Source: Sulfuricurvum sp. (GTDB lineage Bacteria; Campylobacterota; Campylobacteria; Campylobacterales; Sulfurimonadaceae). From it: a stretch of DNA of 64,000 nucleotides. A model generated the notes under the pieces. That model had not been told where the DNA came from, made no database searches, and saw nothing but the letters and a program-made list of their open reading frames with translations. The stretch spans positions 1 to 64,000 of the forward strand of contig DYMK01000002.1 in the NCBI GenBank assembly GCA_020721585.1, written 5' to 3'. Shown here piece after piece: positions 36,330 to 45,070 of the stretch (the stretch's first letter is position 1; each line of letters begins with the position of its first letter). A program made the position numbers and the translations under genes.

Positions 36330-36370
36330 TTCATATTCGTTTCGTATTTATACCGTACAATTTTTGTATT
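36330..36370 (+). promoter_or_regulatory. Promoter with candidate OmpR-type tandem sites
   Basis: TTCATATT (36330-36337), TTCGTATT (36341-36348) and TTTGTATT (36363-36370) are spaced 11 and 22 bases apart, one and two helical turns, as OmpR/PhoB regulators bind. A -10 TACAAT sits at 36356-36361, before the DUF1104-like gene. Assignment to the adjacent regulator is inferred from position. Confidence 0.4.
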
Positions 36371-36388
36371 CATTAAGAAGGGAATATC

Positions 36389-36601
36389 ATGACAAAATGG
36401 ATTGTAATCTTATTGTTCACTACAGGAATAGCTTTTGCGAGCGATTACAGTGGTAAAAGTTTGGAAGAGATGAAAGCCTTGCGCCCGACGTTATCTTTTT
36501 GGGAACTACCTGCATTTAAAGTAGAGATGCAAAAACGGATGAAAAATATGACTCCCCAAGAGCGTCAAAAACTTCAAGATGAGATGAAGCAAAGCAAGTA
36601 A
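36389..36601 (+). CDS. Small exported DUF1104-like protein
   Basis: 70 residues: signal peptide (IVILLFTTGIAFA), then a helical segment with SLEEMKALRP and MKNMTPQERQKLQDEM. The MTPQERQKL end resembles DUF1104 proteins of Campylobacterota and the LTxxQ style of CpxP/Spy periplasmic chaperones. It is the first gene after the regulated promoter and is followed 27 bases later by the exporter genes, so it may act as a periplasmic accessory or feedback protein. Confidence 0.75.
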   Translation: MTKWIVILLFTTGIAFASDYSGKSLEEMKALRPTLSFWELPAFKVEMQKRMKNMTPQERQKLQDEMKQSK

Positions 36602-36628
36602 TAAAATTATTTTATGAATAGGAACTGC

Positions 36629-37906
36629 ATGCGATTAAACACCATTTTTTTCTTTTTTTACCTCAGTGCGAGCGGCAGTGCTTTAACGCTTGAAGAAGCG
36701 ATTGAAAAAACATTAAAAACGCACCCAAATGGGCAAATTGCTTCTTTGCAATATGAAAGTGCCATCAAAACGACCAAGAGTGCTGATGCAGCACGGTATC
36801 CTCGCATTGACGCAAATGCCAATTATTTCCCAACCAAAACGTTTGTCATGCCAACCAATGGAGTGTTTTCCACTAAACAAGGAAATAGTTTGCATGGTGA
36901 TATGAGCGGATCGTATTCCTTGTGGGATTTTGGACGTTCGCGCGACCGATATACTTGGGCTTTGCGTGCGCAAGAGGGTGCAGGTTCGATGGAAAAATCG
37001 ACTCAAAATGAACTCATTGAGAACGTTTGGAATAGGTATTATAGTCTTGCCCTTACCACTTCATTGATTGATACGGCAGAGGCTTCGGTAAAATTTTATG
37101 AAGGGCAGTTCAAACAGGCTTTCAATATGCGTAAAAGCGGATTAAAAACCCAAGCGGATGAGTTGCGCTTTAGAGCATCTCTTTTGGAAGCGCAAGATCG
37201 TGCCTTACGAGCCAAAAGTGATTACGATAAGGCATCTTTGTCGTTGGGGATTTTGATAGGGAGTGATGAGCTTGTAGTCGTTAATCCATCCAGTTTAGAT
37301 CAGCGTTGCGAAATGCTCTCCCTTCAAAATATCTCTTTGGAAACTCTGCGACAAAAATTACGCGACAATAATCCTCAGCTAAAAGCTTTACGTTTGTCTA
37401 TTGACGCGCTCAAAGCTTTATCGGATGCGGCAAATAATGAAAAATATGGAACTGTAGCACTGGTAGGCTCGTATGGCTATGATAATTCTCTCTCGGCGTA
37501 TGACAGCTATCAAGCAGGTGTTGTGGGGACAATACCGCTGTATGATGGGGGGAAACTCTCCGCAGAAGCTCAAAAAAGCCGTATTGCCTATACGATAGCC
37601 CAAAAAGAGTTTGAAAATACTGAGCGTTTATTATGGCAAGAAGTGTATGGTGCGTATCGTGATTTCAAGCGTGCGGATGAGTCGATAACATCCAAAGAGA
37701 GTGTCATCGAAGCAACAACCCAATCATTACACCTGATTGCAGGACGATATGCGCAAGGGTTAGCAACCTATCTTGATGCGTTAGAGTCTCAAAGTACCTT
37801 AGAAAATGCAAAATCTGAGTTAGCCCAAGTCAAATATCAAAAAATAAGTGCGTATGCACACGTCCAAAAACTACTCAATCAAGGTGAAAATGATGATAAA
37901 AAATAA
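36629..37906 (+). CDS. TolC-family outer membrane efflux protein
   Basis: Outer-membrane channel for the tripartite exporter. 425 residues with a signal peptide, two similar halves ([19 protein letters not shown] at the start; SLETLRQKLRDNNPQLKAL in the middle), and long coiled-coil segments. ATG 36629 is preferred over 36614 since AGGA lies just before it and the signal peptide is intact. A truncated copy of the first 40 codons lies at 33.8 kb. The stop overlaps the adaptor start. Confidence 0.9.
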   Translation: MRLNTIFFFFYLSASGSALTLEEAIEKTLKTHPNGQIASLQYESAIKTTKSADAARYPRIDANANYFPTKTFVMPTNGVFSTKQGNSLHGDMSGSYSLWDFGRSRDRYTWALRAQEGAGSMEKSTQNELIENVWNRYYSLALTTSLIDTAEASVKFYEGQFKQAFNMRKSGLKTQADELRFRASLLEAQDRALRAKSDYDKASLSLGILIGSDELVVVNPSSLDQRCEMLSLQNISLETLRQKLRDNNPQLKALRLSIDALKALSDAANNEKYGTVALVGSYGYDNSLSAYDSYQAGVVGTIPLYDGGKLSAEAQKSRIAYTIAQKEFENTERLLWQEVYGAYRDFKRADESITSKESVIEATTQSLHLIAGRYAQGLATYLDALESQSTLENAKSELAQVKYQKISAYAHVQKLLNQGENDDKK

Positions 37907-38828
37907 CTATATTTGGATGGGTTTGGTCATTTTTGCAGTGGTATCTGTCGTAGTGTATGTAAAGTTACAAGCACAAAAAATGCCTAATGTCATGGTTAGT
38001 AAAGCACCTGAAATAATAGTTATTAGCGGTGTAGGAACCATTGAAGCCAAAGAGATAGTTGTTCTTGCTCCCAAAACAACGTCCAAAATTCAGGAATTAT
38101 TTGCCGATGAGGGGGATGTGATTCGAGAGGGTCAAGTGCTAGCAAAAATGGAAATTTCAGAACTGCGCGGAAATTTGCAAGAAAGTACCGCAAATATTGC
38201 AAAAAATCGTGCCCAAATGGGATCTCAAAAAGCAATCATTGAGGAGTTAAAAGCCAAAAAAAATCTAGCCGATATAACACTTACTCGCTACACGACTCTT
38301 TTGAGCGATGGCTTTGTAACTCAAGCCGAATTTGACAGTGCGCAAGCCAGTGCTAAAAGTGCTGCTGCGCAACTCATCAGTGCTAGCGAAAATTTAAAAA
38401 GCTTTGAATACGACATTGAAAAATCCATTGCGACACGCACCAGTCAAGAAGGAAAAATTGATGATTTGACGCTACGTTCACCGTTTGATGGAATCGTCGT
38501 TTCGCGCAATTTTGAGACAGGGAGTACGGTAAGTGCTGGGATGGCAGTGTTTCGACTCGCAAATCCCAAAACACTGTGGATTAAAACGTACATCGATGAA
38601 CGTCAAAGCGCAAAAGTAAAACAAGGGCAGAGCGCGACAGTGACTCTCAGATCATTTCCGGATCAAAAATTTACGGGTAAAGTGGTTCGAATCGGGGTGG
38701 AAAGTGATCGTATGACGGAAGAACGTATCGTATATATTACGTTAGATACGCTTCCCTATCCGATTCATATCGGTGAGCAAGCAGAAGCGGTTATCGATAC
38801 ATCATCTCAATCCAAAACACAATTATGA
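37890..38828 (+). CDS. Periplasmic adaptor (membrane fusion) protein, HlyD/DevB-like
   Basis: Links the inner-membrane ABC transporter to TolC. 312 residues: N-terminal membrane anchor (MGLVIFAVVSVVVYVK), lipoyl half-motif VVLAPKTTSKIQELFADEGD, coiled coil (about 85-180) and the second half-motif LRSPFDGIVVSRNFETGSTV. The ATG at 37890 follows AAGGTGAAA and lies within the end of the tolC gene. The order adaptor-permease-ATPase matches cyanobacterial DevBCA. Confidence 0.9.
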   Translation: MMIKNNYIWMGLVIFAVVSVVVYVKLQAQKMPNVMVSKAPEIIVISGVGTIEAKEIVVLAPKTTSKIQELFADEGDVIREGQVLAKMEISELRGNLQESTANIAKNRAQMGSQKAIIEELKAKKNLADITLTRYTTLLSDGFVTQAEFDSAQASAKSAAAQLISASENLKSFEYDIEKSIATRTSQEGKIDDLTLRSPFDGIVVSRNFETGSTVSAGMAVFRLANPKTLWIKTYIDERQSAKVKQGQSATVTLRSFPDQKFTGKVVRIGVESDRMTEERIVYITLDTLPYPIHIGEQAEAVIDTSSQSKTQL

Positions 38829-39961
38829 TTAACCTCGCACAACGTGATATTGCTCACTCTCTAGGTAAGTTTATTGTCACCGCATTGGGGGTTGGGATGC
38901 TTATTGGTGTGGTACTCATTATGATTGGTGTTTATCGGGGGATGGTGCACGACGCGATGATCGTCCCCAATGATATAGCTGCGGATTTATGGGTGGTACA
39001 AAAAGATACGCTGGGACCTTTTGCCGAAAATTCACGTTTGCATGAAGATCTCAAATATTCGCTCAAAGGATTTTTAGGGGTGGATGAGGTGCATCCGATC
39101 ACCTTTCAAAGCCTCCAAATTTTGCAAGCTAAAAAGCCCATACGGGTATTTGCCTTGGGCTATGATGTGTTTAGCGGCTATGCACCGTATACTCTAAATG
39201 TTGGACGTTCCATCCGAATCCCTCACAAAGAGATCATCGTCGATACCAAAACAGGATTTAAGCTCGGAGATTCCATACCGCTGGGACGTGAAACGTATAC
39301 GGTTGTCGGAATGACACACAAAGCCGTCTCTTCTGGCGGTGATCCGATGGTGTATTTGGATCTTCATGAGGCACAAGAGCTGCAATTTTTGTTTAGTAAT
39401 GAGCAACTTCGTAATGACCGCTTCCGTGGAGGAAACAGTGTTTCAACGGCTACGGTCAATACGATTGTTTTGACGCTTAAAGAAGGCTTTGATCCTAAAA
39501 AAGTTGCAAGAGAAATTCAACGATGGAAGCACCAATCAGTCTATACGCAACAAGAGCAATCCGATATTCTCACTAAAAATTTGATTGAACGCTCTGCTAA
39601 ACAAATAGGGATGTTTACGGTCATTTTACTTATTGTCTCTTCGGTCATTATTTCGCTTATTATCTACACGATGACCATCGGTAAAATGAAAGAGATTGCT
39701 ATTTTAAAACTGATTGGTGCACCCAATATCATTATTACGAAGATGATTGGACAGCAATCGGTGTTGTTGGGAATATTGGCGTTTATCGGGGGAAATATTT
39801 TCGCAAATGTGAGCGCAAACTTTTTTCCTAAAACCGTTATTCTCATTCCTACGGATGCGCTCAAACTTTTTTTGGTCATTATCATTGTCAGTATTTTGGC
39901 ATCCCTTTCGGGTATTCGCACAGCGCTTCGTGTTGATCCTTCCAGTGCGATAGGGGGATAA
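38825..39961 (+). CDS. ABC exporter permease (FtsX/DevC-like)
   Basis: 378 residues with one N-terminal helix (FIVTALGVGMLIGVVLIMIGV), a periplasmic domain of about 220 residues and three C-terminal helices, the MacB/FtsX-type arrangement without a fused ATPase. It overlaps the adaptor stop as ATGA. Substrate unknown. Confidence 0.9.
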   Translation: MINLAQRDIAHSLGKFIVTALGVGMLIGVVLIMIGVYRGMVHDAMIVPNDIAADLWVVQKDTLGPFAENSRLHEDLKYSLKGFLGVDEVHPITFQSLQILQAKKPIRVFALGYDVFSGYAPYTLNVGRSIRIPHKEIIVDTKTGFKLGDSIPLGRETYTVVGMTHKAVSSGGDPMVYLDLHEAQELQFLFSNEQLRNDRFRGGNSVSTATVNTIVLTLKEGFDPKKVAREIQRWKHQSVYTQQEQSDILTKNLIERSAKQIGMFTVILLIVSSVIISLIIYTMTIGKMKEIAILKLIGAPNIIITKMIGQQSVLLGILAFIGGNIFANVSANFFPKTVILIPTDALKLFLVIIIVSILASLSGIRTALRVDPSSAIGG

Positions 39962-40657
39962 ATGAAAAAGCCAATAATATCCATGCAAAGCATTTCAAAA
40001 ACATACGGAACGGGTGATAGTGCAGTCACGGCGATTAAAGAGGCGACGTTTGAGATTTATTCGGGAGAAACGGTGGCACTTTTAGGTCCCAGCGGTTCGG
40101 GAAAAACAACGCTGATTACCATGATAGGGTGTATCACGGAACCCTCAATGGGGAAACTTTCGCTTAATGGCGAAGTAGTTTATGACCAAAAATGGCTTAT
40201 CCATGATGAACGTAAGCTACGCCGTGAAAATATCGGATTTATCTTTCAAGCACACAATTTGATCCCTTTTTTGAATGTATTGGAAAATGTGACCTTAGTC
40301 TCGCAGATGAACGGTGTTTCCACCAAAGATTCTAATGCCAAAGCCAGAGAACTGTTAGACTATTTGGGAGTAAAGGACAAAGAAAATAAAATGCCCTCGC
40401 AACTCTCAGGAGGTCAAAGCCAACGAGTTGCTATTGCACGATCGCTTGCGAATAACCCTAAAATCATCCTCGCCGATGAACCGACTGCCGCATTGGATGG
40501 TGAAAGAGCCCTTTCCGTTATGCAATTACTAAGGAAACTCGCGCATGAACAAAAGGTAGCTATTGTGGTCGTTACGCATGATGAGCGGATGTTACCATTA
40601 TTTGATCGAATTTTACGGGTTGAGGATGGGATGATTCGAGAAGTTCAATCAAACTAA
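39962..40657 (+). CDS. ABC exporter ATPase (LolD/MacB/DevA-like)
   Basis: 231 residues: Walker A GPSGSGKTT, signature LSGGQSQRVAIARSL, Walker B IILADEPTAALDG and switch histidine VVVTHDERM. It starts on the base after the permease stop. It powers the TolC-adaptor-permease complex; the soluble ATPase makes this DevBCA-like rather than a MacB fusion. Confidence 0.93.
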   Translation: MKKPIISMQSISKTYGTGDSAVTAIKEATFEIYSGETVALLGPSGSGKTTLITMIGCITEPSMGKLSLNGEVVYDQKWLIHDERKLRRENIGFIFQAHNLIPFLNVLENVTLVSQMNGVSTKDSNAKARELLDYLGVKDKENKMPSQLSGGQSQRVAIARSLANNPKIILADEPTAALDGERALSVMQLLRKLAHEQKVAIVVVTHDERMLPLFDRILRVEDGMIREVQSN

Positions 40658-40665
40658 TACCCTAT

Positions 40666-40678
40666 ACCCCACCGGGGT
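40666..40678. terminator. Short hairpin between convergent ATPase and porin genes
   Basis: ACCCC-ACC-GGGGT in the 31-base gap between the two stop codons. No T-run follows in either direction; position is the main support. Confidence 0.3.
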
Positions 40679-40688
40679 GAGGAGCTAA

Positions 40689-41918
40689 CTAAAACTTATA
40701 ATCGAGTTGAAGCCACACTTTAGCAACATCTTTGGTAAAGGTTGCAACATCCCCTGCTTTATAATAGCCCGCTTTGATAAGACCACTTAACCCTTTAACA
40801 CTTGGGATAGCATTGGTATAGAGCATATCCCACTCATGCCCAAGGTCACTTTTGGTTGCCATGGCGTGATCGGTGTTAAAATTATGATAGACGATCACTG
40901 CTTTTCCCAACGCAGGAGAGGTGTACCCAAACGTTGCACTGGCATCGCATAATCCCCCTGTTGGGGTCGTAAGAAATTTATCCGCCCATCCATTAAACGC
41001 ATGGAGGGTTGCTAGCGGGGTTTGGAAGGCGGTTTTACCATCACTTCCGGTGGAACCACTTAGCACTTCGTATCCTGCACCCACCAAGACCCCACTGACA
41101 TTGGCAAGGGCATCAAGGTTATAATAGTGGGCATCGGCTTGGGCATTTTTGATCCCCCCTAGACTCTCTTGTGAAGCATCCCCTTGTCGGGCATATTCCG
41201 CACGATACCCAATTTTAGCGATACCAAGGGGGACATCTCCCGTAAGTGCCACTCCTGCTGTGTCGTGTGTTGAAGCGAGCCTATAGTCATACGCGGTCAC
41301 TTTGAGCATATCATTGAATTTATACGATCCATTTAACACAATCGAATTACCACGATTTCTCAATGTCACTGGAGCATTGGTAATCCCTGCGATACTGCGG
41401 ATATACCCCCCCGTTAAGGTGAGATTATCGACGGTGGTATCGGTGAGCAGTACGGCATCAAAGCTTTGCATCATTTGTCGCCAATCCACCGATCCAATAA
41501 ACCGTTGGTTGTCCAAATTGATCACTTGACGACCCGCTTTGATGGTGGTTTTGCCCACTTTGTACTGGAGATAAGCTTGGTCAAATCGGGTTTGAACGGG
41601 ATCTACGACCGTATCGTAGGTGGTCATCCCATTGTAGGTACCATCAAAGTAGTATTGTGGTCCTATGGCTTGTACGGTGGTTCCCTCCACTTTCATCGTA
41701 AGGGCATCCAGACCAAACACATTGGCGTTAAGTCCAAGGGTTGCGCGTACCGTATAGGCGTTGGCTTGACTTTTGGTATTACTTTGGTCATCGACGTTTT
41801 CATAACGGGCGCGTACTTCGCCATTGAATTTTGGATGGCTTAAGAGGCTAAAATCCTCTGCGCTGAGCGTTGTGACCAGTGCCACTACGGCACATACTGA
41901 TAGGGTGGTTTTTCTCAT
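40689..41918 (-). CDS. Outer membrane porin
   Basis: 409 residues with a signal peptide (MRKTTLSVCAVVALVTTLSA) and a beta-barrel pattern, ending in an aromatic residue (WLQLDYKF), as outer-membrane barrels do. It fits the OprD-like porins of Campylobacterota. ATG 41918 is chosen over the open frame upstream because it starts the signal peptide. It lies 22 bases after the nrtD stop on the same strand, so it may serve as the outer-membrane entry for nitrate, an inference from position. Confidence 0.85.
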   Translation of the reverse strand: MRKTTLSVCAVVALVTTLSAEDFSLLSHPKFNGEVRARYENVDDQSNTKSQANAYTVRATLGLNANVFGLDALTMKVEGTTVQAIGPQYYFDGTYNGMTTYDTVVDPVQTRFDQAYLQYKVGKTTIKAGRQVINLDNQRFIGSVDWRQMMQSFDAVLLTDTTVDNLTLTGGYIRSIAGITNAPVTLRNRGNSIVLNGSYKFNDMLKVTAYDYRLASTHDTAGVALTGDVPLGIAKIGYRAEYARQGDASQESLGGIKNAQADAHYYNLDALANVSGVLVGAGYEVLSGSTGSDGKTAFQTPLATLHAFNGWADKFLTTPTGGLCDASATFGYTSPALGKAVIVYHNFNTDHAMATKSDLGHEWDMLYTNAIPSVKGLSGLIKAGYYKAGDVATFTKDVAKVWLQLDYKF

Positions 41919-41940
41919 TTTGGGTTCCTTGATTCTATTT

Positions 41941-42741
41941 TTATTCATCATCTTTGGCAAATTTGGAGTACAAAAACTCAATAATTGCTTCACGGCATCG
42001 AAGATACTCTTCATTATGCTGTAGTTCCAAACGCTTTCGGGGACGGGGAAGATTCACATCCAATATCTCTCCGATGGTAGCCTCTGGGCCATTGGTCATC
42101 ATAATGACCCGATCACTCAACAGTACCGCTTCATCCACATCGTGGGTGATGATGATAACGGTATTGCCCGTTTGCATTTGAATGCGCATAAGATGGTCTT
42201 GTAAATTGGCACGGGTGAGTGAATCCAGTGCGCCAAAAGGTTCATCCATCAGCAAGACTTTGGGTTGGATCGAAAGGGCGCGGGCAATACCTACGCGTTG
42301 TTTCATCCCTCCACTGATTTCACCGGGGTATTTATCTTTGGCATGGTCAAGATTGACCATGCTAATGTACTTCATGACATGATCACGAATCTCAGAGGCA
42401 CTTAACGTCGACCCTAATACCTTTTTGACCGCCATCTCAATGTTTTGATACACGGTAAGCCACGGGAGTAACGAGTGATTTTGGAACACCACCGCCCGTT
42501 CCGGCCCGGGGGATAAAATGTGCTTGTTCTCCAACAAAATGGTTCCCTTGCTGATCGTGTCCAATCCCGCTATGAGATTAAGGATGGTCGATTTACCGCA
42601 CCCTGAGTGACCGATGATCGAAACGATCTCGTTTTCACGAATTTCCAGCTCAACATCTCTAAGGGCAACGTACTCTTTGCCCCCACCTAATGGGAAAACT
42701 TTATCGACGTGATCAATTTTTAAAAATGTTTTGAGACTCAT
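41941..42741 (-). CDS. nrtD: Nitrate ABC transporter ATPase
   Basis: 266 residues: Walker A GHSGCGKST, signature ISGGMKQRVGIARAL, Walker B LLMDEPFGALDSLT, IITHDVDEAVLLSDR. The last feature and PxxRxRxxL tail are typical of the nitrate/sulfonate/taurine subfamily. It overlaps the permease stop by 4 bases. Nitrate is the likely substrate because of NrtA-like binding protein and the narB/nirA locus 9 kb away; cyanate and bicarbonate relatives exist. Confidence 0.9.
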   Translation of the reverse strand: MSLKTFLKIDHVDKVFPLGGGKEYVALRDVELEIRENEIVSIIGHSGCGKSTILNLIAGLDTISKGTILLENKHILSPGPERAVVFQNHSLLPWLTVYQNIEMAVKKVLGSTLSASEIRDHVMKYISMVNLDHAKDKYPGEISGGMKQRVGIARALSIQPKVLLMDEPFGALDSLTRANLQDHLMRIQMQTGNTVIIITHDVDEAVLLSDRVIMMTNGPEATIGEILDVNLPRPRKRLELQHNEEYLRCREAIIEFLYSKFAKDDE

Positions 42742-43520
42742 ACGCGACCTCGCTTCCGATAATCAAAGAAATCGGCAATCAACCCCATCACCGTATCAAG
42801 AATGTACCCAATCACTCCGATGAGAATAATACCAATGATAATATGGGCATAGTTGAGATTGTTGTACTCATCCCAAATCCAAAATCCGATCCCAACGCCC
42901 CCTGTGAGCATCTCTGCTGCGACAATAACCAACCACGCAATCCCCAGTGAAAGGCGCATTCCCGTAAAAATAAACGGTACCGCAACGGGGAGGATGATCT
43001 GAAAAACTTTCTCAAACGGGGTGAGTTGCAGTACGCGCGCAACGTTGAGGTAATCCTCACTCACACTGCGTACCCCCAACGCCGTATTGATAATAATCGG
43101 CCAAATAGACGTGATAAAAATAACAAAAATCGCCGTCGTATTCACCTCTTTAAAGACAAACAGGGCCAAGGGCAACCACGCTAAGGGGGATACGGGCTTA
43201 AGAATTTGGATGTAAGGGTTAAACGCGGTATAGGCACTTTTAGACATCCCAATCAACAATCCCACGGGAACACCCACCGCAATAGCGATGGCAAATCCCC
43301 CAAAAACACGCGCCAGTGAATTCCCCAATTGCAACGCAATCCCCTGATCCCCTGCACCGTTGTTGTACAATGGATCCGAGAGAACAACAAAAAGTTCACT
43401 CCAAACCTCTGAGGGGGTAGGAAACCCTGGAATCTTAAGCGCAATATACGACCAAACTCCGACCATCACCCCCAATAAAAGGAGGGGTAGTAAGAGTATA
43501 TTAATAGCTTTAAATGGCAT
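42738..43520 (-). CDS. nrtB: Nitrate ABC transporter permease
   Basis: 260 residues with six hydrophobic segments and the permease loop EDYLNVARVLQLTPFEKVFQ. The start at 43520 has AAAGGAGG directly before it. About 100 bases of hairpin repeat separate it from nrtA. Confidence 0.9.
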   Translation of the reverse strand: MPFKAINILLLPLLLLGVMVGVWSYIALKIPGFPTPSEVWSELFVVLSDPLYNNGAGDQGIALQLGNSLARVFGGFAIAIAVGVPVGLLIGMSKSAYTAFNPYIQILKPVSPLAWLPLALFVFKEVNTTAIFVIFITSIWPIIINTALGVRSVSEDYLNVARVLQLTPFEKVFQIILPVAVPFIFTGMRLSLGIAWLVIVAAEMLTGGVGIGFWIWDEYNNLNYAHIIIGIILIGVIGYILDTVMGLIADFFDYRKRGRV

Positions 43521-43544
43521 AATTGCCTCCTTTAGATTGTATTT

Positions 43545-43610
43545 CGTCATTCCCGCGAAGGGGGGAATCCATCTATCATAGTGGATCCCGAATCAAGTTC
43601 GGGATGACAG
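43545..43610. repeat. Composite family B repeat between nrtA and nrtB
   Basis: TCATTCCCGCGAAGGGGGGAATCC followed by ATCCCGAA-TCAAG-TTCGGGAT and GAC. The two parts are related to the hairpins at 289-316 and 425-478. Sitting inside an operon, it may cause partial termination or mRNA processing between the highly expressed binding protein and the permease. Confidence 0.7.
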
Positions 43611-43617
43611 ATTGGTG

Positions 43618-44910
43618 TTATTTCACTTTCCAATTGTTCACTTTTGCCATTGCTTCTTTGGTCACTTTGGGATGTTTGATAGGGGCGTTATAGATATAAT
43701 CAATCACTTTGTTGGGATCAAAAACCGAACCATCCATAAATTTATTATCCGCAGCTTTCCCCTCAACTTTCCACCCTGTTGCGGGGAGAGCGTAATGAAC
43801 CTCTTGGGCCGCTTTGGCAAACAAATCGGGGCGGTACACACTCTCGACTGCTTTTTTCATATCAATGGCTTTATTCACTTGTCCCCAACGTACCATTTGG
43901 GACACTTGCCACAATCCATGGGTGTAATAGGGATAAAGGGCTTGTTTTTTACCAAAAACATTGAAATTTGGCATAGGAGTAGTGACCCCTTTGGTAAACA
44001 TATACGTCCCTGTCATGGAATTATCGATAACATCGGTCGGGGCATTCACATACGATTTAGAGGAAAGGATTTTAGAAGCCTCTTTGCGATTATCCCATGA
44101 CGCATCAAGCCACATCCCCGCTTCTATCACCGCTTCGATCATCTGTTTGGTGGTTTCGGGGTATTTATCGGCAAACTCTTTTTGTACCCCTAGCACTTTT
44201 TCAGGGCCATTTTGCCACAGTTGATACCCTGTAATGAGTGTTTTACCCACATTTCCCATAACCGCACGTTGATTCCAAGGCTCACCCACACAAAAACCAT
44301 CAATATTACCCGCAGTCATATTCGCCACCATTTGGGGTGGGGGGACGACTTTAAGGGCGACATCGGTATCGGGATCAACACCCCCTACAGCCATCCAAAA
44401 ACGCAAATGGTAGTTATGGGTACCGGTAGGAAAGGTCATGCCAAACTCAGGAACCCCCATCGTTTTAGAAGCAATCACTTTTTTCAAAGCGACCGCAGAC
44501 CCTTTTTTGGTCGCAGCAGGATCGGCTGCCATCATCGCATCGTACATTTTAGTGGAGACCGTAATGGCATCACCATTTTGTCCCAATGCCATTAACGCAA
44601 CCATATTTTTTTGGCTGCTTCCCACCCCAAGGGTCGAGGCAAGTGGCATAGCCGCTAACATATGAGACGCATCAAGCTCACCTACGGTCATTTTGTCACG
44701 AACGTTTGCCCATGAAGCTTCTTTACTGAGCGTAACATTGAGACCATGTTTGGCAAAGAACCCTTTTTCTTTGGCAATGACCAAGGCAGCACAGTCGGTC
44801 AAAGGGATAAAGCCGATTTTGAGATCCGTTTTTTCCGGTGCCGCCATCGCCATAGTGGCAGCAAGAGAGAGCAATAATGCACCTTTTTGTACAAGAGTTA
44901 AATTTTTCAC
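43618..44910 (-). CDS. nrtA: Periplasmic nitrate-binding protein
   Basis: 430 residues from GTG 44910, which has AAGGAG nine bases before it; the frame open upstream is unlikely. Signal peptide QKGALLLSLAATMAMA with cleavage before APEK, then GFIPLTDCAALVIAKEKGFF, typical of NrtA/CmpA proteins. No lipobox cysteine, so a free periplasmic protein rather than a lipoprotein. First gene of nrtABD-porin. Bicarbonate (CmpA) is the alternative ligand. Confidence 0.9.
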   Translation of the reverse strand: MKNLTLVQKGALLLSLAATMAMAAPEKTDLKIGFIPLTDCAALVIAKEKGFFAKHGLNVTLSKEASWANVRDKMTVGELDASHMLAAMPLASTLGVGSSQKNMVALMALGQNGDAITVSTKMYDAMMAADPAATKKGSAVALKKVIASKTMGVPEFGMTFPTGTHNYHLRFWMAVGGVDPDTDVALKVVPPPQMVANMTAGNIDGFCVGEPWNQRAVMGNVGKTLITGYQLWQNGPEKVLGVQKEFADKYPETTKQMIEAVIEAGMWLDASWDNRKEASKILSSKSYVNAPTDVIDNSMTGTYMFTKGVTTPMPNFNVFGKKQALYPYYTHGLWQVSQMVRWGQVNKAIDMKKAVESVYRPDLFAKAAQEVHYALPATGWKVEGKAADNKFMDGSVFDPNKVIDYIYNAPIKHPKVTKEAMAKVNNWKVK

Positions 44911-44946
44911 GGGAAGCTCCTTAATTAAGACTAATTTGTCTGAATA

Positions 44947-44952
44947 ATTGTA
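44947..44952 (-). promoter_or_regulatory. Probable -10 box for nrtABD
   Basis: TACAAT on the minus strand, 37 bases before the GTG of nrtA. A small inverted repeat AGAC/GTCT lies near the expected transcript start. Confidence 0.4.
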
Positions 44953-45002
44953 GAGTAAAAAAATAGAATATGTGCACAGTAAAGTGATTAAATAATAAGC
45001 AA

Positions 45003-45032
45003 TCGACATTTTATGTCACAATACGGTATAAA
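45003..45032 (+). promoter_or_regulatory. Promoter for the superoxide dismutase gene
   Basis: -35 TCGACA (45003-45008), 18-base spacer, -10 TATAAA (45027-45032), 39 bases before the ATG. Confidence 0.45.
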
Positions 45033-45070
45033 ATGACTTCACTATTAACACCACTTATAAGGATATGACG

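Noticed and set aside
38825-40657. MacAB macrolide exporter
   Set aside because: The ATPase and permease are separate genes in DevBCA order, whereas MacB is a fused protein.
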